In this document: positions 1-6,619 of the stretch, piece after piece | Position numbering within the stretch: position 1 is the stretch's first letter | Layout of the letters: each line of letters begins with the position of its first letter | NCBI GenBank assembly: GCA_034437535.1 | Contig: DAOTTZ010000093.1 | Location: forward strand, 1 to 9,080 | Length of the DNA: 9,080 nucleotides | Source of the DNA: J038 sp034437535 | GTDB lineage: Bacteria; Chloroflexota; Anaerolineae; Aggregatilineales; Phototrophicaceae | Direction of reading: 5' to 3' | Notes under the pieces: generated by a model | Databases searched by the model: none | Seen by the model: only the letters and a program-made list of their open reading frames with translations | What the model was told of the DNA's origin: nothing | Program-made: the position numbers and the translations under genes

Positions 1-3000
1 CACCCACTGCGACCGGCACGTTCGACGCGCCGATGTTCGGCAGGCTGGAATCGCCCGGTTCGGTGTGGTCCTCGCTGGTCGCAACGATGCTCTTTTCCGC
101 ACTGTAAGCACTACTAACGGTGAAATCAACATCATCGCTGGCAACGTAGTCGTTCGGCCCGGTGCCGTCACCGTTACGTTCGCCGTCGTCGTCGCCACTG
201 GCCCCCGGCGTATCATCGCCGGTCGGGTTTGGCGTGGTGCCTTCATCCGGCAGGCTGGTATAGGTCACATCGACTTGATTGGTGATGATCTGACCTTCGG
301 TCACCGTATCCAGCACGGTCGTATTGAGGCGCACGGTGAACGTCTCGCCCGGTTCGATCTGCGGGATGATGACATCCGCGCCGTCACCCAGACCAGTAGT
401 GTAAACCGAGTTATCGGTGTAATCGCCAGGGGCGGCCACCTGCGTGTTCGTCTCATCGAACACCTGCACGCCAGTCGCCGCGTTCACGAAGTCCAGTTCC
501 GCGACCAATATGTCGATCACGTTGACCTCAAAGGCGTCGGCATCACCGGTGTTTTCGATCACCACATCGTAGACGACGGTATCACCCGCGTTGAACGGCC
601 CGGTCGTCGCCGGGTTGCTCAGCGCGGCGTTGATCGTCTTGGTCACACCCAGCACTGGCTCTTGCACCACCACTTGCACCGTGTTGGAGGTGCCGCGTGG
701 TTGCGAATTGCCGCTGGCATCATCGGTGAACACGGTGAATTGGTTGGCCCAGATGTCGCCCAGTTCATTGACCGCCGCGCCCTCCGGATCATTCATCACC
801 ACCACGTTGAACTCGATGATGATGAACTCACTATCAAGGTCGTTGTCGTTATTGGTCACACTGCCGATGTTGAATTCCAGCACCCGCGCCCCGGCAGGGA
901 CATAGGTGATGTTACTCGCCGGGAAGGTCGTGGTCGGGTTGAGTTCGTTCGCCACACCGCTGAAGACCGGGTCGGCAAAGTTGAAGGTGTTATCCGCGCT
1001 GTAGCTGATGACGGCACTCCCGGCGATGTACTCGATGCCCGGCAAGAGTGTATCTTCCACACGCAGGCCATCGGTCACCGCTTCGGGGATACTCGTCACC
1101 AGGCGGAAGCGCACGACCTCACCGATGGCGACCGGCACATCCGGGTCAAACGGTGGCTCGAAGTCGCCGTCATTGGGCAGGCTGGCATCGTCGGTGTGGG
1201 TTTCGCTGGTCGCGATGATGCTCTTGACCGGTTGCGTGATGTCGATGACGACATCAGCGGTATCCACCGGGCCGGTGTAGTTGCGGTTGTCCGGGTCGGT
1301 GTTGTCATCGCGGGTATCGTAGGACGTGATTTCTGCGGTGTTGGTGTATGTTTCGTTCGCCAGTACGTTATTTTCCACTGTTGCGGTGAAAACTACTGTA
1401 CAGAATTCCCCGACCAGCAGATCATCAAAGCTGAAAGTATAGAAGGCTGGGCCACCGCCACCACCATAGTTTGTGCGCCCATAACAGGTAGAGGCCGCCG
1501 CATCGAACGCCGTGAATGACAAGAAAGGCGGCGGTTGCGTCGGCAGTAAGTCCTGCCCGGTGATGTTATAGGCCGGGGCAGTACCCACGTTTGTTATCGT
1601 AAGGGTGAACGTCACCACATCGCCGATTTCCGCGCCTGTTACGTCGCCAGCCGGTGTGATGGTTGCATTCGTATTGCTGATGGCGGTCACGGACTTGTCG
1701 ATGGTCAGTTCCGGCTCTACGATGTCTACATCAGCCGGGCTGTTGATAATCTGTTCCGTCCCACTGCGGTCATCATAGCGCAGTTGGGCGCGGTTACGGG
1801 CTATCTCAGCATCAATGTTGGTCGCATCGTTGCCCATCCGCGCAAAGACACGGATTATGATGCGGTCGTCATCATTCACCGCGCCATCCGGCGCATTGGT
1901 GATGTCAAAGGTCGCTGCTTCAAGCTCATTGTGGGCACCGTCCGCTTTCGCAGCATCCCGCCAGAAAAGTACTGAAGTCGTGCTGGCATCCGGGGAGCTA
2001 CTGAGGGTATCCCCTGCGACTAAGGCCGTTGGTGCAAGCGTGAGGTTACCACCGACGGAAACAACTTCCGCCCCGATCAGGTCAACCACATCGTTACCAC
2101 CGTTAAAGCCGCCGGCCAGTTCGTTCTCATCGATGATGCGAACACCATTGGTGATGCCTTCCGGCAATGTGACGGTGATGAGGTACGAGAACGTTTCGCC
2201 CGGTGTTAAGTCCGGGCGGCCAGCGTTATGCTCGGCACTCCCGGTTTCCGATTCATCGCTCGAACCGGCCTCGAACGCTTTGTTGATGGTCGGATCATCG
2301 ACGGTAAAGGTTGGGCTGGTCGCACTGTCGGCATAATCGTTCAGCGGGCCGCCGGGGCCATCATCGCCGTTACGTTCGCCGTCTTCGTCGCCGCTGGCAC
2401 CCGGTGTATCGCTACCGGTCGGGTTACCGACGGTGCCTTCATCCGGCAAGCTGGTGTACACCAGATCAGCAGTGTTATCCCAGGCATCACCCGGCTCGAC
2501 GGTATTGTTCACACGGACGGTGAAGCTCACACTGCTGGTATCACCAGCCGCCAGCTCGTCCCATTCCAATGTGACAACGCCCGCCGCGTGGTTGGCAGTC
2601 GTCGGGGCTGTGCCGCTATTGGTAGTAAAGCCCGTGTCGAACGTGACAAACGTCGTCGGCAGGTTGTCGGTAATGACGAGATCATAGGCCGGAGCATTGC
2701 CGGTGTTTTCGATCTCAATGGTGTAGGTGATGATGTCCCCGGCGTCACCGGTGTTGACATCCTGTGTCTTATCGATTGTGAAATCTGGCTCAATCACATC
2801 CACCGTGACGACATCTGTAGCGGCGCGTTCGGTGTCGTTTCCGTTCACGTCCTCCGCACGCAACGACCCGGTGTTATCCAGCGCGGTCGGGTCTTGGTTG
2901 CCGACCACGTTCAACACCAGCGCGTTGAACTCTACAACGATGAATTCGTCGTTGTCATCGTTGTCGGTGTTGGTCACATTGCCAAAGCTAAAGTCTACGT

Positions 3001-6000
3001 CGGTATCATCGCCAAATGGCCCACCCGATATAGTACCGGCAGTGAAGGCACACGTCGGCGTAATGGTGCCGATGGTCGTCTCGTCACCGGCTTGTGTACA
3101 GGCACCCGCTACAATTTGATTGTCAGATGTAAAGCCAGCGGCATCAGAAACAAAGGCATAAGCCGCAGTGCCATCGTCCAGGAATTGCATCCCCGCCGGG
3201 ATCGCATCGCGGATCACCAGATCGCTCATACCGGACTCTGGAATCAGAGCCTCCAGGCGATAGCGCACGACCTCGCCGATGAGCACGTCGGTGGTGCTCG
3301 AACCGGCTTCGGACGTATCCACCAGCGACTTGGTGATTTCTGGCGCAAGCACTTCGGTCTCGGCGTCGTCGCTGGGCGGGTCGTCGCCATTCTCATCGTC
3401 GATGAAGTCCGGGCCGCCTTCGGTGCTGGCGTAATCGTTCAATTCCGCCGTGTTCGGGATGACCACCGGCGCGTCGATGTTCGGGTCAACTTGTAGTGTG
3501 TAGGTAATCAGGATGATGTTGGTGCCATCAGTCGGATGTGCGGATTGGCAGACACCGCCCGCGCCCGGTGAGGCCTCTTCTGGATCGACCAGTTCTATAC
3601 CATCGGTACCACCGGCACCCCGGAACAAGTCGATGTCGTCGAAGACACCACCAGCGGAGTCGCGCACGGTAATTGCCGTGCCGTCACCGCGCACAGCGGT
3701 CAGGCCGATGCCGCCGCCCGGAATGATGAAGCCGGGGCCGATGATGTCGCTAATTACGATGTCAAAGGCCGCGCTACCACCCTGGTTTTCTACCGTGATA
3801 GTAAACGTCACGAAGTCGCCACCGTCTACGCCGCTGACATTGCTGTCATAGGGGTCAGTCGTTTGATCGTCCGAGCCGAACGGTAAAGCCGGTGGGACGG
3901 TTGGTGCGCCTGGTGGGTCGTAGGTCGCGCCGGGGTTAGTCGTATCGGATACACCCTTAGTAATGAACAGGGCCGGTTGGCGCAAGGCGATCTGCACGAT
4001 GTCACTGGCGGCAGAAGTCGTGCCCTGGGTTGAGCTTTCGCTGGCTTCCGCCTGGTTGGTCAGGAACAGATTATCGGCAAACGGATCGTCGGTGACGGTA
4101 AACGTCAGCCACATGACCAGCGTCGTCTGCTGAGAACCCGGCGCGTCGAAACTGCCGAAGTCGAACTCGACAAAGTTATTGGCCGCATTACCCGTCACAC
4201 CGACGGCTGTAATGCCGGTATAAGCCTGGAAGGTATCACCCGTGCCATAGGTCGCCACACCCGCCGGCGGGATGGTGCCAGCGATGCCAGCGTTAAAGGT
4301 CGTAACTTCGGTCGCGTCGATGACCGGAAGCGGCGGGTAATCGCGTATGATCAGGTTTTCGAAGTCGCTGGTCGGCAGATCGTAGGTGATTTCGTATGTC
4401 ACCGTATCGCCGGGGAAGAGTTCGAGCGGGGAGGGCAGGGTGGTACTGCCGTTGATCGCCACAATCGACTTGTTAATATCACCGGTCGCGATTTCCAGGG
4501 TGGCACCGCTGTCGTCGTCTTCGCTCTGGCCGGTCGCGGTCAAATCGTCGGTATTCAACACATCGGCGGTCACATCCACCGTGTTTTGCAGGACGTCGCC
4601 CTGATCGACTGATTCATCACCTGGGGCGAAGGTGTCGGTAAATTCTTCCTGGATCTCGACCTGATAGGTGACGGTGAGTGTCGTCTGGCCGTTGTTGACC
4701 ACGCCACAATCTGGCGGCGGGCCACCCGTCCCCCCGGCGGGCACACACCCACCCAGGATTTCGGTCACACCCGGTGCCAGTTCGTCGGAGACGCGGAATT
4801 GAATATCGGTCTCGCCGGTGCCGGGACTAAGGACGTTAAAGGTGTAATTGGCCGGGTTCATCGCGGTGGCCGGGCCACCGTTGAAGCTCAACTCCGGCGG
4901 TGCGCCTGTCCAGCGTTGACCGTCGGAAAGCAGATCGTCGATCACCAGGTTATCAAACGCAAAATAATCCGAGATCTGGATGTCGAGGCTATATTCGATG
5001 ATGTCGCCGGGGGTGTTGCCCGGTGCGCCAGCATCGGTGATGGTCGTCGCGCCCTTCTGGATGGAGATCGATTCTAAATCAATCGTATCGCCGGGGCAAC
5101 CGGGACATGGGCCAACGACCGCGTTATCAGTCGCGCCCGCGTCACGCGGGTCAAGCGGCGTCCAATCGCCGACGGCTTCGGCCTGATTTTCCGCGATGTT
5201 GTCATCACCGCTGGCCGGGTCGATGACATCCGCCCCGCCTGCCTCCACACGCTCAACGAAGAACTCCAGGTTGATCGTCGCATCCGCCGGGCCGGGGCCA
5301 CCGGTTATCGTCGGGATGTTCACGAGCACGGTCAAGCCGGCGGCCGGGCCAGCCGGTAGAGCCGGACTAATCAAAGTGCCGTCACCGGTGACGGCAGTCA
5401 GCACCACGTTATCCGGTAATAAGTCGGTCACGTCGAGGTCGGTGATGGTCTGGCCGTCGGCCACGTCAATTTCGATCACCCAGGTCGCGGGGTCGTTCGG
5501 CCCGGTGGTGATCTCGTTTTCTTCTTCCAGGTTGCTCTTGGTCATCGTGAACAAGACCGGCGTCACTGTGTCCGGGTTCCACAACTCGCTATTCTCATCG
5601 GGTGGAGTCACCAGGATCGGGTCACAGCACGGGTTCTGGAGCGGGTCTTCACCAAACTGGAAGCCGCCGCGTGTACGAAGATCGAGCGGCGTGCCCAGGT
5701 CGGCAAAATCACTCATGGAGAGATTCACCGTGATCTCCGCCGCCGGTTGATCTGGCGTGAAGGAGCCAAACGGCAGTTGTAGGATCACAAATTGATCACC
5801 CGGCGTACCACAGACAATTTCTGGATCACCCGCCGTATCAAACAAGAACGGATGCTCAATCGCTGTCTGAGCAGGGCCACAGCCCGACCCACCAAGCGGC
5901 GTATCCGGGAAGGTGAACACCTGCGGGGCCGGGCTTAGCGGCGCACCCAGGAACTCTGCCCCCAGGAAGCTGATACCGTCCAGCGGCAGGCTGGTGTTCG

Positions 6001-6274
6001 CCGCGCCGTCCGCGCCATTAGTCGGCAGGACGAACTCAATAAACGGCCCATAACCAGGGTCGGTGCCGGTGTTGTTATCAAAGGTGAAGGTCACGCTGAA
6101 GTCTTCACCGATGGGCACTTCCGCCGGGGCGTCTACCGTGATGGCCGGAGCAGGCGCATAAAGCGGGGCCGCCAACGTCTGGTCGTCGTCCGGTGAAATA
6201 CCAAAAACAAAGACCGCACTCAGTAATAAACCAAGTACGCCGAAGCGGATTATTTGCTTAGGTGTTCGAGACAT
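1..6274 (-). CDS. Giant secreted multi-Ig surface protein with DUF11 / isopeptide-forming (fimbrial D2-like) repeats, 3' end outside the window
   Basis: The frame is open for 2091 codons and still open at the window's left edge, so the C-terminus and any anchor are unseen. The start is well fixed: ATG at 6274-6272 is the first Met after an in-frame TAA (complement of 6281-6283), with AAAGGGG nine bases upstream. Residues 1-26 look like a signal peptide (MSRTPKQIIR, then FGVLGLLLSAVFVFGI), with possible cleavage near TLA-AP (33-37). Residues about 42-240 form an N-terminal module (ITVDAPAEVPIGEDFSV, VVLQLPFGSF-like VILQLPFGSFTPDQP, GGFQFGEDP) that I recall from large DUF11 proteins of Cyanobacteria and Proteobacteria. 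Ig-like units then begin at K246, K407, K602, K773, K982, K1169, K1332, K1527, K1684, K1879 and K2061. Each complete unit has an Asp before a DxLP-like turn and an Asn in an N(T/Q/R) strand, as in Lys-Asn isopeptide domains. The protein is rich in Asp, Thr, Gly and Asn and very poor in Lys. Likely role: rigid cell-surface fibre, adhesin or S-layer-like component. Exact function unknown. Confidence 0.9.
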   Translation of the reverse strand, partial: MSRTPKQIIRFGVLGLLLSAVFVFGISPDDDQTLAAPLYAPAPAITVDAPAEVPIGEDFSVTFTFDNNTGTDPGYGPFIEFVLPTNGADGAANTSLPLDGISFLGAEFLGAPLSPAPQVFTFPDTPLGGSGCGPAQTAIEHPFLFDTAGDPEIVCGTPGDQFVILQLPFGSFTPDQPAAEITVNLSMSDFADLGTPLDLRTRGGFQFGEDPLQNPCCDPILVTPPDENSELWNPDTVTPVLFTMTKSNLEEENEITTGPNDPATWVIEIDVADGQTITDLDVTDLLPDNVVLTAVTGDGTLISPALPAGPAAGLTVLVNIPTITGGPGPADATINLEFFVERVEAGGADVIDPASGDDNIAENQAEAVGDWTPLDPRDAGATDNAVVGPCPGCPGDTIDLESISIQKGATTITDAGAPGNTPGDIIEYSLDIQISDYFAFDNLVIDDLLSDGQRWTGAPPELSFNGGPATAMNPANYTFNVLSPGTGETDIQFRVSDELAPGVTEILGGCVPAGGTGGPPPDCGVVNNGQTTLTVTYQVEIQEEFTDTFAPGDESVDQGDVLQNTVDVTADVLNTDDLTATGQSEDDDSGATLEIATGDINKSIVAINGSTTLPSPLELFPGDTVTYEITYDLPTSDFENLIIRDYPPLPVIDATEVTTFNAGIAGTIPPAGVATYGTGDTFQAYTGITAVGVTGNAANNFVEFDFGSFDAPGSQQTTLVMWLTFTVTDDPFADNLFLTNQAEASESSTQGTTSAASDIVQIALRQPALFITKGVSDTTNPGATYDPPGAPTVPPALPFGSDDQTTDPYDSNVSGVDGGDFVTFTITVENQGGSAAFDIVISDIIGPGFIIPGGGIGLTAVRGDGTAITVRDSAGGVFDDIDLFRGAGGTDGIELVDPEEASPGAGGVCQSAHPTDGTNIILITYTLQVDPNIDAPVVIPNTAELNDYASTEGGPDFIDDENGDDPPSDDAETEVLAPEITKSLVDTSEAGSSTTDVLIGEVVRYRLEALIPESGMSDLVIRDAIPAGMQFLDDGTAAYAFVSDAAGFTSDNQIVAGACTQAGDETTIGTITPTCAFTAGTISGGPFGDDTDVDFSFGNVTNTDNDDNDEFIVVEFNALVLNVVGNQDPTALDNTGSLRAEDVNGNDTERAATDVVTVDVIEPDFTIDKTQDVNTGDAGDIITYTIEIENTGNAPAYDLVITDNLPTTFVTFDTGFTTNSGTAPTTANHAAGVVTLEWDELAAGDTSSVSFTVRVNNTVEPGDAWDNTADLVYTSLPDEGTVGNPTGSDTPGASGDEDGERNGDDGPGGPLNDYADSATSPTFTVDDPTINKAFEAGSSDESETGSAEHNAGRPDLTPGETFSYLITVTLPEGITNGVRIIDENELAGGFNGGNDVVDLIGAEVVSVGGNLTLAPTALVAGDTLSSSPDASTTSVLFWRDAAKADGAHNELEAATFDITNAPDGAVNDDDRIIIRVFARMGNDATNIDAEIARNRAQLRYDDRSGTEQIINSPADVDIVEPELTIDKSVTAISNTNATITPAGDVTGAEIGDVVTFTLTITNVGTAPAYNITGQDLLPTQPPPFLSFTAFDAAASTCYGRTNYGGGGGPAFYTFSFDDLLVGEFCTVVFTATVENNVLANETYTNTAEITSYDTRDDNTDPDNRNYTGPVDTADVVIDITQPVKSIIATSETHTDDASLPNDGDFEPPFDPDVPVAIGEVVRFRLVTSIPEAVTDGLRVEDTLLPGIEYIAGSAVISYSADNTFNFADPVFSGVANELNPTTTFPASNITYVPAGARVLEFNIGSVTNNDNDLDSEFIIIEFNVVVMNDPEGAAVNELGDIWANQFTVFTDDASGNSQPRGTSNTVQVVVQEPVLGVTKTINAALSNPATTGPFNAGDTVVYDVVIENTGDADAFEVNVIDILVAELDFVNAATGVQVFDETNTQVAAPGDYTDNSVYTTGLGDGADVIIPQIEPGETFTVRLNTTVLDTVTEGQIITNQVDVTYTSLPDEGTTPNPTGDDTPGASGDDDGERNGDGTGPNDYVASDDVDFTVSSAYSAEKSIVATSEDHTEPGDSSLPNIGASNVPVAVG
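171..266 (-). repeat. Linker repeat copy A (SLPDEGT-NPTG-TPGASGD-GERNG)
   Basis: This 96-base block is about four-fifths identical by eye to 2367-2462. In the protein it encodes VTYTSLPDEGT, NPTGDDTPGASGD and GERNGDG. It joins the end of the DUF11 unit starting at K1879 to the following unit. The Asp-rich DDDGERNGDG stretch could bind calcium, but no exact EF-hand or thrombospondin-3 loop is present. Confidence 0.75.
804..873 (-). repeat. Acidic strand repeat (TNNDNDLDSEFIIIEFN), copy A
   Basis: The block encodes VTNNDNDLDSEFIIIEFN (residues 1806-1823) in the X unit starting at K1684. Its counterpart at 2922-2992 encodes VTNTDNDDNDEFIVVEFN (1100-1117) in the unit starting at K982. The two lie 139 and 135 residues after their respective lysines. 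The D/N-rich loop followed by a beta-strand is a plausible metal-binding turn. Confidence 0.7.
1226..2281 (-). repeat. Super-repeat 2 (residues 1332-1683): X-type unit plus DUF11-type unit
   Basis: The X unit starts at K1332 (DPTINKAFEAGSSDE), with LTPGETFSYLITVTLPEGI, D1382 and N1494. It is more diverged than its neighbours, having NDDDRIIIRVF where they have a TNxDND...EFN motif, and it holds the one lysine (K1443) off the first strand. The DUF11 unit starts at K1527 (ELTIDKSVTAI), with FTLTITNVGTAPAYNIT, D1575 and N1645. The tail is shorter and lacks the SLPDEGT/TPGASGD linker of the pairs on either side. Confidence 0.8.
2367..2462 (-). repeat. Linker repeat copy B (SLPDEGT-NPTG-TPGASGD-GERNG)
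   Basis: This is the partner of 171-266, about 2.2 kb away, and encodes VYTSLPDEGTVGNPTG, SDTPGASGDEDGERNGDDG followed by PGGPLNDYADSAT. The GERxGxDGPGG.LNDY tail is one I recall from many bacterial DUF11-type surface proteins. The base differences fall mainly in two short clusters, which suggests protein-level conservation after an old duplication rather than recent recombination. Confidence 0.75.
2922..2992 (-). repeat. Acidic strand repeat (TNTDNDDNDEFIVVEFN), copy B
   Basis: Counterpart of 804-873, at the equivalent position of an earlier X-type unit. Both nucleotide and residue similarity are clear, with changes mostly at D/N/S positions and between I and V. It supports duplication of whole unit pairs. 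Confidence 0.7.
6197..6274 (-). other. Signal peptide coding region of the giant surface protein
   Basis: Residues 1-26 have a basic N-region (R3, K6, R10) followed by a hydrophobic stretch (GVLGLLLSAVFVFGI). An acidic DDD then leads to TLAAP, where signal peptidase I could cut after A35 or A36. The -3/-1 residues (T/A or L/A) are acceptable but not a classic AxA, so the cleavage site is uncertain. A retained N-terminal membrane anchor is the alternative. K6 is the only lysine before residue 246. Confidence 0.7.
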
Positions 6275-6283
6275 ATGGCTTTA

Positions 6284-6290
6284 CCCCTTT
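6284..6290 (-). promoter_or_regulatory. Ribosome-binding site of the giant surface gene
   Basis: AAAGGGG on the minus strand lies nine bases before the ATG at 6274. Together with the in-frame TAA just downstream of it (complement of 6281-6283), it fixes this start. Confidence 0.7.
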
Positions 6291-6361
6291 AGGCATTTCC
6301 CAATGCGATTTGACAGATGAGCATCATAAATAATGAATTAGGTTTTTATTTGCCAATCATT

Positions 6362-6395
6362 AGTATAGTATTGGAACAAATCAGAAGCAAGTCAA
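6362..6395 (-). promoter_or_regulatory. Candidate sigma-70-type promoter for the giant surface gene
   Basis: Reading leftward, TTGACT (complement of 6390-6395) is followed after 17 bases by AATACT (complement of 6367-6372), overlapped by TATACT (complement of 6362-6367). TTGACT matches the -35 consensus at five of six positions, as TATACT does the -10. The better -10 is 22 bases from TTGACT, so the exact pairing is uncertain. A start here would give a leader of roughly 80-90 bases. Confidence 0.4.
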
Positions 6396-6400
6396 TTTAC

Positions 6401-6428
6401 TAAATTTATACCTTTTTCATAAATTTAT
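6401..6428. repeat. Pair of AT palindromes (TAAATTTA and ATAAATTTAT)
   Basis: TAAATTTA at 6401-6408 and ATAAATTTAT at 6419-6428 share an 8-base palindromic core, 19 bases apart start to start. They lie just upstream of the candidate leftward -35 box. They could act as an UP-like element or as a paired operator, or could be chance in AT-rich DNA. Confidence 0.4.
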
Positions 6429-6500
6429 CTCTACGTATGTGAGCAACACTATTACATGGTTGTGAATTAATCCGGGAATTGCGTTCTGTGGCAAAGTTTT

Positions 6501-6529
6501 TTAACATGCAATTCAAGTATATACACAAT
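6501..6529 (+). promoter_or_regulatory. Weak candidate promoter for the pucR-like operon
   Basis: TTAACA (6501-6506) and CACAAT (6524-6529) are separated by 17 bases and match the -35 and -10 consensus at five and four of six positions. A TATATA at 6518-6523 overlaps the spacer. The match is poor and the true promoter may lie elsewhere in the region. Confidence 0.25.
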
Positions 6530-6559
6530 TCTATTTCAGTTCGGCTGATTGCTACTATC

Positions 6560-6599
6560 CAGGTGACCTGGCCACCTGACCAGTATTTCAGCCAGTATT
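6560..6599. promoter_or_regulatory. Candidate operator: inverted repeat CAGGTG-N7-CACCTG plus direct repeat CCAGTATT
   Basis: CAGGTG at 6560-6565 and CACCTG at 6573-6578 form an inverted repeat with a 7-base spacer. Nested within it is CCAGG-TGA-CCTGG (6559-6571). Immediately after come two exact copies of CCAGTATT (6580-6587 and 6592-6599), 12 bases apart. The cluster ends 20 bases before the regulator's start, where a repressor or autoregulator could act. Function is inferred from position and symmetry only. Confidence 0.4.
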
Positions 6600-6609
6600 C
6601 CCGATGAAT

Positions 6610-6614
6610 AAGGA
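6610..6614 (+). promoter_or_regulatory. Ribosome-binding site deciding the pucR-like start at 6620
   Basis: AAGGA sits five bases before the ATG at 6620. It abuts and overlaps the alternative ATG at 6614, which would have no usable Shine-Dalgarno. The site therefore favours the shorter protein beginning MLTVRDAL, which is also the usual PucR-family N-terminus. Confidence 0.65.
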
Positions 6615-6619
6615 TGTCT

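Larger units (their letters stand above)
95..1225 (-). repeat. Super-repeat 3 (residues 1684-2060): X-type unit plus DUF11-type unit
   Basis: The X unit starts at K1684 (QPVKSIIATSETHTD), with GEVVRFRLVTSIPEA, D1741, VTNNDNDLDSEFIIIEFN (1806-1823) and N1844. The DUF11 unit starts at K1879 (LGVTKTINAALSN), with VVYDVVIENTGDADAFEV, D1921, N1999 and the linker VTYTSLPDEGT...NPTGDDTPGASGDDDGERNG. A fourth super-repeat begins at K2061 (SAEKSIVATSEDHTE), close to K1684's SIIATSETHT, and runs off the left edge. Confidence 0.8.
2282..3331 (-). repeat. Super-repeat 1 (residues 982-1331): long X-type unit plus DUF11-type unit
   Basis: The first unit starts at K982 (EITKSLVDTSE), carries GEVVRYRLEALIPE and VIRDAIPAG (D1023), then TNTDNDDNDEFIVVEFN (1101-1117) and N1134. 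The second starts at K1169 (DFTIDKTQDVNTG), with ITYTIEIENTGNAPAYDLV, D1203, N1267 and the tail VYTSLPDEGT...NPTGSDTPGASGD. The tandem arrangement of X and DUF11 units recurs in the next two super-repeats, which implies internal duplication of an ancestral pair of about 350 residues. Confidence 0.8.
6275..6619. promoter_or_regulatory. Divergent intergenic regulatory region between the giant surface gene and the pucR-like operon
   Basis: This region of 345 bases contains no supportable gene. From about 6320 to 6540 it is clearly more AT-rich than the flanking coding DNA, as expected for a divergent promoter region. It contains a leftward promoter candidate near 6362-6395, AT palindromes at 6401-6428, a weak rightward promoter candidate at 6501-6529, and small inverted and direct repeats at 6560-6599. 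Short frames crossing it lack ribosome-binding sites and coding character. Confidence 0.75.

Noticed and set aside
95..3331. CRISPR-like or mobile-element explanation of the repeats
   Set aside because: Repeat units are about 1.05-1.13 kb of diverged coding sequence, with no short identical repeats and spacers, terminal inverted repeats or transposase.
65..3496. Long plus-strand open frames (65-1519, 1784-1975, 2228-3496) opposite the giant gene
   Set aside because: They use the same triplet partition as the minus-strand gene, so they are mirror images of its codons. Their translations show no domain, are rich in His, Arg and Val, and have no ribosome-binding sites. The minus frame has a signal peptide and clear repeated domains.
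2727..5750. Other plus-strand frames such as 2727-3119, 3513-3851, 4386-4604 and 5196-5750
   Set aside because: They are low-complexity Ser/Pro/Val-rich translations opposite the giant gene, with no recognisable domain, start context or partner gene.
1..6274. A frameshift or gene break in the long minus-strand frame
   Set aside because: Unit boundaries, triplet phase and strand-1 lysines stay in one phase from 6274 to 2, with no in-frame stop. The gene only looks absent in complete-ORF lists because its stop is outside the window.
6490..6507. Sigma-54-type promoter at TGGCAAAG...
   Set aside because: The TGGCA half is there, but no TTGC element follows at the required distance.
6614..6619. 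ATG at 6614 as the start of the PucR-type gene
   Set aside because: The AAGGA ribosome-binding site is adjacent to it instead of upstream, and family members normally begin MLTVRD, which matches ATG 6620. It cannot be excluded by sequence alone.
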